Origin: Lachnospiraceae bacterium
GTDB taxonomy: Bacteria > Bacillota > Clostridia > Lachnospirales > Lachnospiraceae
NCBI GenBank assembly: GCA_016291405.1
Contig: JAEEXG010000006.1
Coordinates: 21,566-85,565, forward strand
DNA: 64,000 nucleotides
Direction of reading: 5' to 3'
The notes beneath the pieces are model-generated. The model was not told the DNA's origin. It searched no databases and was given only the letters and a program-made list of their open reading frames with translations. The translations under genes were made by a program, and so were the position numbers. Within the stretch, counting starts at the first letter, position 1; each line of letters starts with the position of its first letter. This document shows, one piece after another, positions 45,075 through 53,423 of this stretch.

Positions 45075-45338
45075 TTAATCCCATCCGTGAGTTTTCGCAT
45101 ACGAAGTCAAAAGTTCTTCGATGATTTCATCTCTCTCCAAACGACGAACCAGTTTTCTTGCATCGTTGTGCGAAGTGATATAAGTAGGATCATCGGATAC
45201 AAGATATCCGGTAATTTGATTTATGGCATCATATCCTTTTTCTTTATTAGCTTTGTAGACAATCTCCAGAATGCTTGAAGCACTCATTGGTTTTTCCTGT
45301 TCTACTTTAAAAAATTGTGTCTGATCCAAGTTAGCCAT
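45075..45338 (-). CDS. ireB: IreB-family regulatory phosphoprotein
   Basis: An 87-residue protein of the UPF0297/IreB family: TQFFKVEQEKPMSASSIL, INQITGYLVSDDPTYITSH and ARKLVRRLERDEIIEELL. In Enterococcus it is phosphorylated by the PASTA kinase IreK and represses cephalosporin resistance. First gene of a long operon with ruvX, DUF1292, RNase J, YlbF, MltG-like, trmR and U32 genes; the order ireB-ruvX-DUF1292 is conserved in Firmicutes. Confidence 0.95.
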   Translation of the reverse strand: MANLDQTQFFKVEQEKPMSASSILEIVYKANKEKGYDAINQITGYLVSDDPTYITSHNDARKLVRRLERDEIIEELLTSYAKTHGWD

Positions 45339-45371
45339 AAAAATCCCTCTTTTTTATAATAAATCTACTAT

Positions 45372-45400
45372 ATTTTACATTATCACACATATGTTTTCAA
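45372..45400 (-). promoter_or_regulatory. Promoter of the ireB operon
   Basis: On the minus strand TTGAAA (45395-45400), a 17-base spacer and TAAAAT (45372-45377), about 33 bases before ireB. Confidence 0.6.
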
Positions 45401-45422
45401 GAAATTACAATTTCATGAATAT

Positions 45423-47204
45423 TTAATTAATAAAGGCTTCTTTTTCCTCATTAATTCCAAAAACAAACAAAAGCAAAATCACCGAGCCTGCAAGGGTCGG
45501 AAGTGCATATCTCATGGCTAAAGCAAGGGGTGAAGCCATGCAAACCAGAATGTTTATGAAGCTAGGAATCATCAAAATTAATTTCGAAGCCTGCTTTCTT
45601 TTTAACACGTACCACGCACAAACAATGGTTATCCAGGTGTAAAGACCGGGCATAGTTAAAAATCTTAAAATCGGCAGTTTCTGAGAAAGATTCCATGCCC
45701 ACACCAAAGTCTTATTCACCATGTTGTCTGTAGGATGATATGCTCCAAGCTCAATCTGATAATCAAAGTACTCTCTTTGTACCCAGGCCCCTATGTCGTT
45801 TTCAACAGGCGCCAAGTATCCGTAGGTTCCGTTAAAGAATGACTCAAAGTATACACCGGGATGTTTAAAAAACTGATGTAACCACACCTTTAAATATCCC
45901 TTAAAATCACTGTGGTTATAATAAATCTTTACAGGATCGTTTATTCTTGGATCATAGTTATAAAGATGTTCCATTCCCTGGAAGTTTGCATCCAAAACCT
46001 GCTTTTCATAATCATCGATTTCGCCCGGATATTCTACAGCATATCTTGCTGTTTGCTGAAACATAACTCCCAAGGATTCAGAAACCGATGTAGCCGATAC
46101 GCCGATTAACGGGAAAAGCACCTTTACTATCAGTATGAAAGATGCAAAGGTAGTTATTAAGGCTACCGACACTCGTTTCTTTTCATCCTTCTTTATCCAA
46201 ATAAGCAGTGCAATTATTGAAGGTATAACCGCATAAATTCCGTTATTTCTTAAAAATACGCAAAGGAGCGCTGAAGCCGTTAAGCCTATTAAGTCCTTCT
46301 TTTCGCAGGTTTTCTTTGTGTAGATGCTAAGCATAAATGTAAGGAATAAAACAACTACCTGGGTATAAAGAAAATCTTTTTCAAACCACTGTGCGTAGCA
46401 TCCAAAAATAGGCACTATCGAAAAGTATACAAGTGTTAGCACTAACGCTTTTAAAGATACTCCAAAATCTTTAAGCTTCTTTAGCGCATATGCAAATATC
46501 AAAGAACCTGTTATGGTCTGAAGCAGGCAATACAAAAAGAAACCGAAGTTTGCATCCTTTATTTTATTACCAAGGGTAAAGCATGTGCCCATCAAAATCG
46601 AAGAAAGAGGCGGGTGCCAATTGCTCCAGGGCTCTTCACCTCTAAAATACTGAAGCTGTAATATACTGTCAGGATTTATGGAACCGGGGTAATTACCGAT
46701 AACCCAAATCATCCATGAGGCAAAAATAACTACTGCCGATACAATAAAAATATGTTTTTTAAAAAATGATTCCTTTTCACCCGGCAAAGCCTTTGATTCT
46801 CTTAAAAGAATCATTCTTAGTAAAGCATACAAAAATAGCGAAAATCCTAACAGTGTCACCACTGTCATACCGATTTGAAATATATTACCCCACATGTAAT
46901 CCGAGGCATTATACTTTGAATAAAATGTGGCCAGGATAAAAGAAAATGACATAACCGCCGCTACTAAGGCAGTAAATAAATCAAATCCTTTTTCTTCTTT
47001 TAGCCATTTATCATAAAAGAAAAACAAACCGATAACCGCTACAATTTCTAAAAGAGCATTTGAAGTAAAGGAATTATAAAGCTTATTAAATATGGTAAGA
47101 AGCTTGTTTTCATCAATTCCCTGGTATAACTCCAATCTTAAACTAAATACGGTTGCAGTAAAAAAAGCTGCTATTATAGACAATATCTGTTTTCTTTTCC
47201 CCAT
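45423..47204 (-). CDS. DUF6020-family membrane protein
   Basis: A 593-residue protein with about twelve hydrophobic helices. The outer loop after the fifth or sixth helix carries NYPGSINPDSILQLQY and EPWSNWHPPLSSILMG, a conserved Asp/His-containing pattern of the DUF6020 group, which by its layout may be a GT-C glycosyltransferase. A second large outer loop (about 385-490) has FFKHPGVYFESFFNGTYGYL. Substrate unknown. 6 bases after mtaB, so probably co-transcribed with it. Confidence 0.72.
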   Translation of the reverse strand: MGKRKQILSIIAAFFTATVFSLRLELYQGIDENKLLTIFNKLYNSFTSNALLEIVAVIGLFFFYDKWLKEEKGFDLFTALVAAVMSFSFILATFYSKYNASDYMWGNIFQIGMTVVTLLGFSLFLYALLRMILLRESKALPGEKESFFKKHIFIVSAVVIFASWMIWVIGNYPGSINPDSILQLQYFRGEEPWSNWHPPLSSILMGTCFTLGNKIKDANFGFFLYCLLQTITGSLIFAYALKKLKDFGVSLKALVLTLVYFSIVPIFGCYAQWFEKDFLYTQVVVLFLTFMLSIYTKKTCEKKDLIGLTASALLCVFLRNNGIYAVIPSIIALLIWIKKDEKKRVSVALITTFASFILIVKVLFPLIGVSATSVSESLGVMFQQTARYAVEYPGEIDDYEKQVLDANFQGMEHLYNYDPRINDPVKIYYNHSDFKGYLKVWLHQFFKHPGVYFESFFNGTYGYLAPVENDIGAWVQREYFDYQIELGAYHPTDNMVNKTLVWAWNLSQKLPILRFLTMPGLYTWITIVCAWYVLKRKQASKLILMIPSFINILVCMASPLALAMRYALPTLAGSVILLLFVFGINEEKEAFIN

Positions 47205-47210
47205 ATTCTC

Positions 47211-48524
47211 CTACACCAATAAAATGTCGTCTTTTAAAAACTCCTTCGGTATTTCTTTTACTATTTTATCCCTTAAATCTTCATCAGTAAACCTTGCTAC
47301 TTTAATGTATTCGGGGGTATGACCGATTTGGTATTCTTTTCCCGAAATCATTTTACTCTCTTCATAGAGAACTTCAGAAGCTTTACCGATGTGTCTTTCC
47401 CTGAATTCTTTAGATAGTTTTTCACCAAGAGCAATCATCTTATCGCTTCTTTCATCCTTATCCTGGTCTGAAACCTGATTAGGGATCTTTTCTGCGGGAG
47501 TACCTTTTCTTTTTGAATATTTAAAGATGTGCATTTCATAAAAGCCCACCTCTTTTGCAAAGTCATAGGACTCTTTGAATTCTTCCTCTGTTTCTCCCGG
47601 GAAACCAACGATAATATCCGTTGTGATTGCAGGATCGTCAAAGTACTTTCTTAAAAGCTTAACACCTTCCAAGTACTCTTCTTTTGTGTAGTGACGGTTC
47701 ATACGCTTAAGTGTTTCATCGCATCCGCTTTGAAGAGATAAATGAAAATGGGGGCAAAGCTTGGAAAGCTTCGATATTCTCTTTGCAAAATCCTCTGTCA
47801 CAACTCTTGGCTCCAAAGAACTTAATCTGATTCTCTTTACTTCTTCTATTTCCTGAATGCTTTCAAGAAGATCCGCAAGTTTATTTTTAGACAAATCGTT
47901 TGCTGTTGTTATTCCGTAGGAGCTTACATGAATACCTGTAAGCACAAACTCTTTGTATCCTTTTTCACAAAGTATCTTGATTTCAGTAAGGATATCTTCC
48001 TTATCTCTGCTTCTTACTCTTCCTCTTGCATAGGGAATGAGGCAATAGGTGCAAAACTGGTTGCATCCGTCCTGAATCTTAATGTAAGCACGGGTTCTTT
48101 CTGCAGTGTTTGAAAGCATCATGCTTTCGTATTCCATGTTAGGCTCGTTTATATCAAGAACGGCGCTGTTTTTGGAATTATCTTTAAGATAGTCGTTTAA
48201 AATGTTTATGATATTTGCCTTTTGGTTGTTTCCTATAGCAATATCAACAGCCTCATCTGCAATTACTCTTTTAGTGTCAGTTTGCACATAACAGCCTACG
48301 GCTATAACGATACTTCCGGGGTTCATAGCCTTGGCTCTATGCAGCATTTGCCTGCTTTTTCTGTCTGCTATGTTCGTAACTGTGCAAGTATTTATCACAT
48401 AAATGTCAGCTTTATCGGTAAATGGTACAACTTTAAAACCGTTTTCTGCGAATTTTTGTTGCATAATATCGGTCTCATAGTCATTTACTTTGCATCCTAA
48501 GTTATGAAATGCTACGCTTTTCAT
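47211..48524 (-). CDS. mtaB: tRNA t6A37 C2-methylthiotransferase
   Basis: A 437-residue radical-SAM enzyme converting t6A37 to ms2t6A37 in ANN-decoding tRNAs. N-terminal UPF0004 domain with NLGCKVNDYETD and NTCTVTNIADRKSR cysteines; radical-SAM cluster in QDGCNQFCTYCLIPYARG (CxxxCxxC); C-terminal TRAM-like part. The frame opens at a TTG at 48536, but that codon overlaps the GGAG ribosome site; the ATG at 48524 (or the adjacent ATG at 48527) is used. Confidence 0.95.
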   Translation of the reverse strand: MKSVAFHNLGCKVNDYETDIMQQKFAENGFKVVPFTDKADIYVINTCTVTNIADRKSRQMLHRAKAMNPGSIVIAVGCYVQTDTKRVIADEAVDIAIGNNQKANIINILNDYLKDNSKNSAVLDINEPNMEYESMMLSNTAERTRAYIKIQDGCNQFCTYCLIPYARGRVRSRDKEDILTEIKILCEKGYKEFVLTGIHVSSYGITTANDLSKNKLADLLESIQEIEEVKRIRLSSLEPRVVTEDFAKRISKLSKLCPHFHLSLQSGCDETLKRMNRHYTKEEYLEGVKLLRKYFDDPAITTDIIVGFPGETEEEFKESYDFAKEVGFYEMHIFKYSKRKGTPAEKIPNQVSDQDKDERSDKMIALGEKLSKEFRERHIGKASEVLYEESKMISGKEYQIGHTPEYIKVARFTDEDLRDKIVKEIPKEFLKDDILLV

Positions 48525-48558
48525 CATTTTCTCCAATATTTTTGTTACAGCTTAATCA

Positions 48559-48587
48559 TTGACAAAGCCGATTGTTGTCTTTAGAAT
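48559..48587 (+). promoter_or_regulatory. Promoter of the HPr-like gene
   Basis: TTGACA (48559-48564), 17-base spacer and TAGAAT (48582-48587), about 40 bases before the start. Strong sigma-A type promoter. Confidence 0.8.
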
Positions 48588-48628
48588 TAATGTTGAAGGT
48601 TGAAGTCAACTAAGGAGGTATAGTTACC

Positions 48629-48859
48629 ATGAAAACAGTTCAGATTTCTTTAAATTCAATCGACAAGGTTAAGTCATTTGTTAATGACATCACAAAGTTC
48701 GATTATGACTTTGATTTAGTATCAGGAAGATACGTAATCGATGCAAAGTCAATTATGGGTATTTTCAGCTTAGATCTTTCTAAGCCCATCGATTTAAATA
48801 TCCACGCTGAAGGCGGAGCTGAAGAAGTTCTTGAAACTCTTAAGCCTTACATGCTTTAA
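48629..48859 (+). CDS. HPr-like protein lacking the phospho-histidine (Crh-like)
   Basis: A 76-residue HPr-fold protein. In HPr the active-site His15 lies in a GIHARPA loop; here that place reads SIDKVKSF with no histidine, so PTS phosphotransfer from enzyme I is not possible. The regulatory-serine segment is kept: AKSIMGIFSL, with Ser41 at the Ser46 position that HPr kinase phosphorylates. This combination is the one seen in Crh, the B. subtilis CcpA corepressor with Gln at position 15. AAGGAGGT precedes the start; strong promoter and terminator of its own. It is divergent from mtaB. Confidence 0.85.
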   Translation: MKTVQISLNSIDKVKSFVNDITKFDYDFDLVSGRYVIDAKSIMGIFSLDLSKPIDLNIHAEGGAEEVLETLKPYML

Positions 48860-48871
48860 TATGTAACACAC

Positions 48872-48900
48872 GGGGCGTGTTCGCCACGCCCCATATTTTT
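48872..48900 (+). terminator. Terminator of the HPr-like gene
   Basis: Stem GGGGCGTG / CACGCCCC with a 5-base loop and then ATATTTTTTAAAA; starts 12 bases after the stop. Confidence 0.92.
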
Positions 48901-48947
48901 TAAAATCATTTAACTTATTAACAATTCACAAATACTTCAACCTGGGT

Positions 48948-48979
48948 AAGTCGTAATCCATTTGGTAACGACTTTTTTT
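48948..48979 (+). terminator. Second plus-strand terminator-like hairpin before thiI
   Basis: AAGTCGT / ACGACTT with inner CCA / TGG pairing, followed by TTTTTTT on the plus strand. It lies 50 bases beyond the first terminator with no gene between, so it is either a backup or the end of an unrecognised short transcript. Its orientation is wrong for ending thiI. Confidence 0.55.
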
Positions 48980-48990
48980 ATTGCCTAAAA

Positions 48991-50178
48991 TTAGTTATCT
49001 CTTTTAATCAAGAGCACTTCTCTTGTATCAAGAGCTTCTTTAACCATATCATCTATCTTTTCGGATAAGTTTTCTTCATGCTTCTTTATAATTCCCAAAT
49101 TAGGTTTTGTTACAGGATGTTTTGCCACAAAAATTGTGCAGCAATCTTCGTAGGGCTGAATGCTGGTTTCATAAGTATCAATCTTCTTTGAAATAGCAAC
49201 GATGTCTTCCTTATCAAATCCGATTAAAGGTCTGAATACAGGAAGCTTACATACTTCATTGGTTACAAGTAATGAATGTGTTGTCTGGCTTGCAACCTGT
49301 CCGATTGATTCACCGGTTATAAGGCCCTGGCATTCGCTTTCTTCTGCAATCATTTCAGCAATCTTCATCATGTATCTTCTCATGATGATTGTAAGTTCTT
49401 CATGAGGGCACTTTTCATAAATGTATAACTGAATGTCAGTAAAGTTAATTACATGAAGATTGATGGGGCCGCTATACTTTGATACGTATCTTGCAAGGTC
49501 CACAACCTTCTGCTTTGCTCTCTCACTTGTATACGGAGGCGCATGGAAATAAACGGCATCAATTTTAACACCGCGCTTTGAAATCATATATCCGGCAACA
49601 GGAGAATCGATTCCGCCCGACAATAAAAGCATAGCCTTTCCGTTTGTTCCTACAGGCATTCCTCCGGGGCCGGGAATTGTCTCTGAATAGATATAAATCT
49701 TATCTCTTACTTCAACTACGAGTTCTATTTCAGGATCATGAACGTCAACTGTAAGTTCAGGGAAGGCATCAAGAAGCTGTCCGCCGATTTCAGCGTTTAA
49801 TTCCATTGAATCCATGGGGTATCCCTTGTTTGCACGTCTTGCCTTAACCTTGAAGGTCTTCTTTTTATCGGGATAAACCTTGTCAAAATATTCGATAACA
49901 TCTTTATAAAGTTCTTCGGGAGCTTTATTGTCCACTCTTACCATGGGGCAAATTCCGCTTATACCAAAGACATGCTTAAATCTTTCGATTACATCATCAA
50001 AGTCAAATTCGCCTTCAAAATCAACAAATATTCTTCCGGGAGTCTTTGACACTTTATAAGTTGTTCCACTTCCCATAAGAGAATACTTAATCTGATTAAC
50101 AAGCGCATCCTCAAACACGTATCTGTTTTTTCCTTTTACGCCGATTTCAGCGTACTTAATTATAAATGAACTAAACAT
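48991..50178 (-). CDS. thiI: tRNA 4-thiouridine synthetase
   Basis: A 395-residue enzyme that activates U8 of tRNA with ATP and transfers sulfur. Ferredoxin-like plus THUMP domains (about 60-165, ending EVRDKIYIYSE) and a PP-loop ATPase domain with LLSGGIDSPVAGYM, HAPPYTS and GLITGESIGQVASQT. It has no C-terminal rhodanese domain, as in B. subtilis, where a dedicated NifZ desulfurase supplies the sulfur; the next gene upstream is such a desulfurase (2-base gap). Confidence 0.96.
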   Translation of the reverse strand: MFSSFIIKYAEIGVKGKNRYVFEDALVNQIKYSLMGSGTTYKVSKTPGRIFVDFEGEFDFDDVIERFKHVFGISGICPMVRVDNKAPEELYKDVIEYFDKVYPDKKKTFKVKARRANKGYPMDSMELNAEIGGQLLDAFPELTVDVHDPEIELVVEVRDKIYIYSETIPGPGGMPVGTNGKAMLLLSGGIDSPVAGYMISKRGVKIDAVYFHAPPYTSERAKQKVVDLARYVSKYSGPINLHVINFTDIQLYIYEKCPHEELTIIMRRYMMKIAEMIAEESECQGLITGESIGQVASQTTHSLLVTNEVCKLPVFRPLIGFDKEDIVAISKKIDTYETSIQPYEDCCTIFVAKHPVTKPNLGIIKKHEENLSEKIDDMVKEALDTREVLLIKRDN

Positions 50179-50180
50179 CT

Positions 50181-51368
50181 CTACTTCCTTATAAATCTGC
50201 CGTACTTTTCAATTACGGCCTTAAGTTCCACAATTAATGTTTCCAATTCTTTCTTAGTCGTAAATTCCGACATGCTGATTCTTAAAGCTCCGTCTGTTTC
50301 ATCAGGGGTTGCACCCATTGCTTTAAGAGTGGAAGATTCCTTTTTACTGTGAGAAGAACATGCGCTTCCCGCAGATACATAAATGTTCTTTTCTTCCAAA
50401 GCATGAAGCATAACTTCGCTTCTTAAGCCCTTGACGGATATGTTAATAATATGAGGCGCGGTTTCTTTTACAAGAAACTCACCGTTTTCATCTTTCTTAC
50501 AACCGTTAATGCTTACCTTATCAACCTTACTTATTTCCTGTAAAAAGAAACTCTTTAATTCATAAAGCTTTTCTCTTTTTTCTGAAAGGTTATCACTTAT
50601 CATTTTTGCGGCAAGGCCGATTCCCGCAATACCGGGAACATTTAAGGTACCGTTTCTAAGTCCCTTTTGCTGACCTCCGCCGTAAGAAATAGGCTTAATC
50701 TTAACTTTCTCGTTTACATACAAAACGCCGATTCCCTTAGGGCCGTGAATCTTGTGGCCGCTAAAGGATAACATATCGATGTTTGCGCTCTTAATGGGCA
50801 TAACTGCTTTTCCGAATCCTTGAACGGCATCTACATGGAAAAGGCAGGCAGGGTTAACTGACTTTATAAGCTTTCCCGCTTCCTCTAAGGGCATTAAAGA
50901 ACCAACTTCGTTGTTTGTATGCATTATAGACACTATTATGGTGTCTTTTCTTAACTTTCCTTTTAACTCATCAATTGAAATACGGCCGAATTTATCTACA
51001 CTAAGATAATCGATTTCAAAGCCTTCATCTTTTAAATATGCAACAGTATTTAAAATAGCGGGATGCTCAACCTTTGTGGTGATGATATGCATTCCTGCTC
51101 TTTTATTTGCCATAGCTGCGCCGATTAAAGCAAGGTTGTCAGACTCTGTTCCACCTGAAGTAAAAACGATTTCTTTTTCTTTTACCTTTAATACATCAGC
51201 AATAGTCTTGTAGGCTTCAAGCACGTATTTTTCGGCTTCCACCCCTTTTGTGTGCATGCTTGAAGGATTTCCGTAATCCTCAGTCATGATTTTACACATA
51301 AGGTTTGCTACTTCCGGGTACACCCTTGTGGTAGCCGAGTTATCAAGATATATTTCTGTTTTTTCCAT
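50181..51368 (-). CDS. Cysteine desulfurase (NifZ/IscS-type)
   Basis: A 395-residue PLP enzyme that takes sulfur from cysteine. The PLP lysine is in SFSGHKIHGPKGIG and the catalytic cysteine in SAGSACSSHSK; opening EIYLDNSATTRVYPEV is typical. Its position directly before thiI suggests it mainly feeds tRNA thiolation. The C-terminus lacks the IscU-docking extension seen in some IscS proteins, which cannot be judged further by eye. Confidence 0.95.
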   Translation of the reverse strand: MEKTEIYLDNSATTRVYPEVANLMCKIMTEDYGNPSSMHTKGVEAEKYVLEAYKTIADVLKVKEKEIVFTSGGTESDNLALIGAAMANKRAGMHIITTKVEHPAILNTVAYLKDEGFEIDYLSVDKFGRISIDELKGKLRKDTIIVSIMHTNNEVGSLMPLEEAGKLIKSVNPACLFHVDAVQGFGKAVMPIKSANIDMLSFSGHKIHGPKGIGVLYVNEKVKIKPISYGGGQQKGLRNGTLNVPGIAGIGLAAKMISDNLSEKREKLYELKSFFLQEISKVDKVSINGCKKDENGEFLVKETAPHIINISVKGLRSEVMLHALEEKNIYVSAGSACSSHSKKESSTLKAMGATPDETDGALRISMSEFTTKKELETLIVELKAVIEKYGRFIRK

Positions 51369-51390
51369 TTAACTTAAATCTCCAAAAGAA

Positions 51391-52446
51391 CTATCTTTTA
51401 GCTGTAACCGACGCCCACTCACCCTGGGTATCTATACTAAGAATCGTAAGTCCTTCTTTAACCATAGCATCTGCAACCATTTGGCTCTTTTCTTTTAAGA
51501 TGCCTGATGTAATCACCACGCCGCCTTCTTTAACTGCTTTTGCGGCTGCAGGCATTAAGGGCACCAAAACTTCCGCAAGGATATTGGCAAACACAATGTC
51601 ATATCCTGTTCCGACTTTTTTCTGAACTTCCTCTTCCGTAATAAGATTACCTAAAATAAAATCAAACTTATCTAAGGATAATCCGTTCATTTCAAGGTTT
51701 TCAGCTACCGCAGGCTCGGCGCAAGGATCTAAATCCGTTCCCACAACGTGGCCCGCTCCGTATAAAAGTCCGATGATTCCAAGGATACCGCTTCCGGTTC
51801 CTACGTCTAAAATCTTATCGCCATCATGAATATGCTTTTTTAAAGCTTTTATGCAAAGCTGAGTGGTTTCATGCATACCGGTTCCAAATGCAGTACCGGG
51901 ATCGATATGAAGAACCTTTTTATCTTTATCTTCTTCTTTTATTTCTTCCCATGAGGGAGTGATAAGAAGATCTTCTATTACAAACTGATGGAAGTAATTC
52001 TTCCAATTGTTAAGCCAGTCGATATCTTCGGTTGTATCTATTTCAACCGTTCCTTCACCTATATCCATCCACTCTTTAATCTCTTCCAGAGTTTCTTTTA
52101 TGGCTTCCAAGAGTTCGTTCTTTTCCCAAACTATCTTTTCCGCGCCATCATCTGTGTATAAAGAATAGGATAAGTCTTCGCCTACGTTTTTCTTTACTTC
52201 CTTACTTCTGTCATCAAGGAGTAACTTTCCGTCTTCGCCCTCTTCAACAAAAAAGTTTAAGTAAGCAATTCCGTCGTCGGCCTCAGTTTCGGGAAGGATG
52301 TCAACAAACATCTGCTCCTTTTCCATGGTGGTAAGAGGAATCTTGTCTTCAATCTGAGCTCCGTCAAGTCCGATATCGTAAAGACTGCTGATAACAATAT
52401 CTTCAGCCTCTGTAGTTGTCTTAATTCTATATTTGACCCACTTCAT
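51391..52446 (-). CDS. prmA: Ribosomal protein L11 methyltransferase
   Basis: A 351-residue SAM-dependent enzyme methylating ribosomal protein L11. SAM motifs ILDVGTGSGILGIIGLLYGA and VGTDLDPCAEPAVAENLEMN; catalytic-loop-like FANILAEVLVPLMP. The HIDPGTAFGTGMHETT segment is typical. Longer than the usual 290-320 residues owing to an acidic insertion (about 60-150). Often in one operon with dnaJ and rsmE in Clostridia; here it heads its own transcript divergent from rsmE. Confidence 0.95.
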   Translation of the reverse strand: MKWVKYRIKTTTEAEDIVISSLYDIGLDGAQIEDKIPLTTMEKEQMFVDILPETEADDGIAYLNFFVEEGEDGKLLLDDRSKEVKKNVGEDLSYSLYTDDGAEKIVWEKNELLEAIKETLEEIKEWMDIGEGTVEIDTTEDIDWLNNWKNYFHQFVIEDLLITPSWEEIKEEDKDKKVLHIDPGTAFGTGMHETTQLCIKALKKHIHDGDKILDVGTGSGILGIIGLLYGAGHVVGTDLDPCAEPAVAENLEMNGLSLDKFDFILGNLITEEEVQKKVGTGYDIVFANILAEVLVPLMPAAAKAVKEGGVVITSGILKEKSQMVADAMVKEGLTILSIDTQGEWASVTAKR

Positions 52447-52523
52447 ATTTTTATCCTTAATCTAACTCAAAAATTGCCCTGTACTTTACTATAAATCAAT
52501 TCATAAATAAATACCATAGCACA

Positions 52524-52532
52524 TTATCCACA
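52524..52532. promoter_or_regulatory. Perfect DnaA-box sequence
   Basis: TTATCCACA, the classical DnaA-box consensus, in the 219-base gap between prmA and rsmE. Only one was noticed there, so a regulatory site or chance is more likely than an origin. Confidence 0.35.
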
Positions 52533-52537
52533 TATTG

Positions 52538-52579
52538 GCGCATTTCGTCAAGGTTTTTGCACATTCGGCCAGGGTTTTA
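52538..52579. repeat. Imperfect tandem 21-bp repeat
   Basis: Units 52538-52558 and 52559-52579 match at 15 of 21 positions, sharing CATT, CA and GGTTTT-type blocks (GCGCATTTCGTCAAGG and GCACATTCGGCCAGGG). It lies between the divergent prmA and rsmE genes. Unknown role; no other feature was recognised in this gap. Confidence 0.5.
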
Positions 52580-52665
52580 AACAGCTTCCCTCAGGAAATA
52601 TTTCTTTATTTTTAATAGCCTCTATACTATCATATTAGGTGAATATTATTTTAGAAAGGTGACGT

Positions 52666-53406
52666 ATGTATCATTTCTTTGTTTCGCCTGAAGCTATTGT
52701 GGATAAAACCATCACAATAACAGGCAAAGACGTAAATCATATAAAGAACGTTCTTCGCATGAAGCCCGGAGAAGAGATTTCTGTAAGTACCAATGAATCA
52801 GATGCCGAATACCGTTGCATTGTGAGAGAACTATCCGATGAAGCCATTACTTGTGAGCTTGCCTTTATTAAAGAAGGAACGGAGCTTCCTTGTAAGATAT
52901 ATCTCTATCAGGGTTTACCAAAATCCGATAAGATGGAGCTTATAATCCAAAAGGCGGTTGAGCTTGGAGCATTCGAAGTCATTCCTGTTGAAATGAAACG
53001 TTGCGTCATGAAGCTTGATCCAAAGAAAGCTGATTCTAAGATTGCAAGATGGCAGGCAATTTCAGAAGCTGCGGCCAAGCAATCAAAGCGTACCGTAATA
53101 CCCGAAATCACAAAGCCCATGACCTTTGGTGAAGCGATTGCACATGCTAATGAGTGTACACACAAGTGGGTGCCCTACGAAATGGCAGACGGTATGACCC
53201 GCACCCATGAACTTTTTAATTTAGTTAAACCCGGAGACTCTGTAGCAATCTTTATAGGTCCTGAAGGCGGATTTGAGCAAACGGAAATTCAGAAAGCAAA
53301 AGATTCAGGCTTTGAAATAATTACTTTGGGAAAAAGAATTCTTCGCACAGAAACTGCGGGAATGGTAGTTTTAAGCAATTTAATGATGATGTTAGATAAA
53401 GGGTAG
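52666..53406 (+). CDS. rsmE: 16S rRNA m3U1498 methyltransferase
   Basis: A 246-residue SPOUT-class methyltransferase. N-terminal PUA-like domain (GKDVNHIKNVLRMKPGEE), then the knotted domain with SEAAAKQSKRTVIPEI and the SAM-binding FIGPEGGFEQTEI, LGKRILRTETAG. AAGGTG precedes the ATG. Plus strand and single gene here, whereas it commonly lies downstream of prmA on the same strand. Confidence 0.96.
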   Translation: MYHFFVSPEAIVDKTITITGKDVNHIKNVLRMKPGEEISVSTNESDAEYRCIVRELSDEAITCELAFIKEGTELPCKIYLYQGLPKSDKMELIIQKAVELGAFEVIPVEMKRCVMKLDPKKADSKIARWQAISEAAAKQSKRTVIPEITKPMTFGEAIAHANECTHKWVPYEMADGMTRTHELFNLVKPGDSVAIFIGPEGGFEQTEIQKAKDSGFEIITLGKRILRTETAGMVVLSNLMMMLDKG

Positions 53407-53423
53407 GTTTAAACCTACCCTTT
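53398..53423. terminator. Palindromic terminator shared by rsmE and the PurA-like gene
   Basis: AAAGGGTAGG / CCTACCCTTT with a TTTAAA centre; it contains the stop codons of both converging genes. TATATTTTG follows on the plus strand and TATC on the minus strand. Confidence 0.85.

Noticed and set aside
52524..52579. A replication origin at the DnaA box between prmA and rsmE
   Set aside because: Only one box was noticed and the usual neighbours (dnaA, dnaN) are absent.
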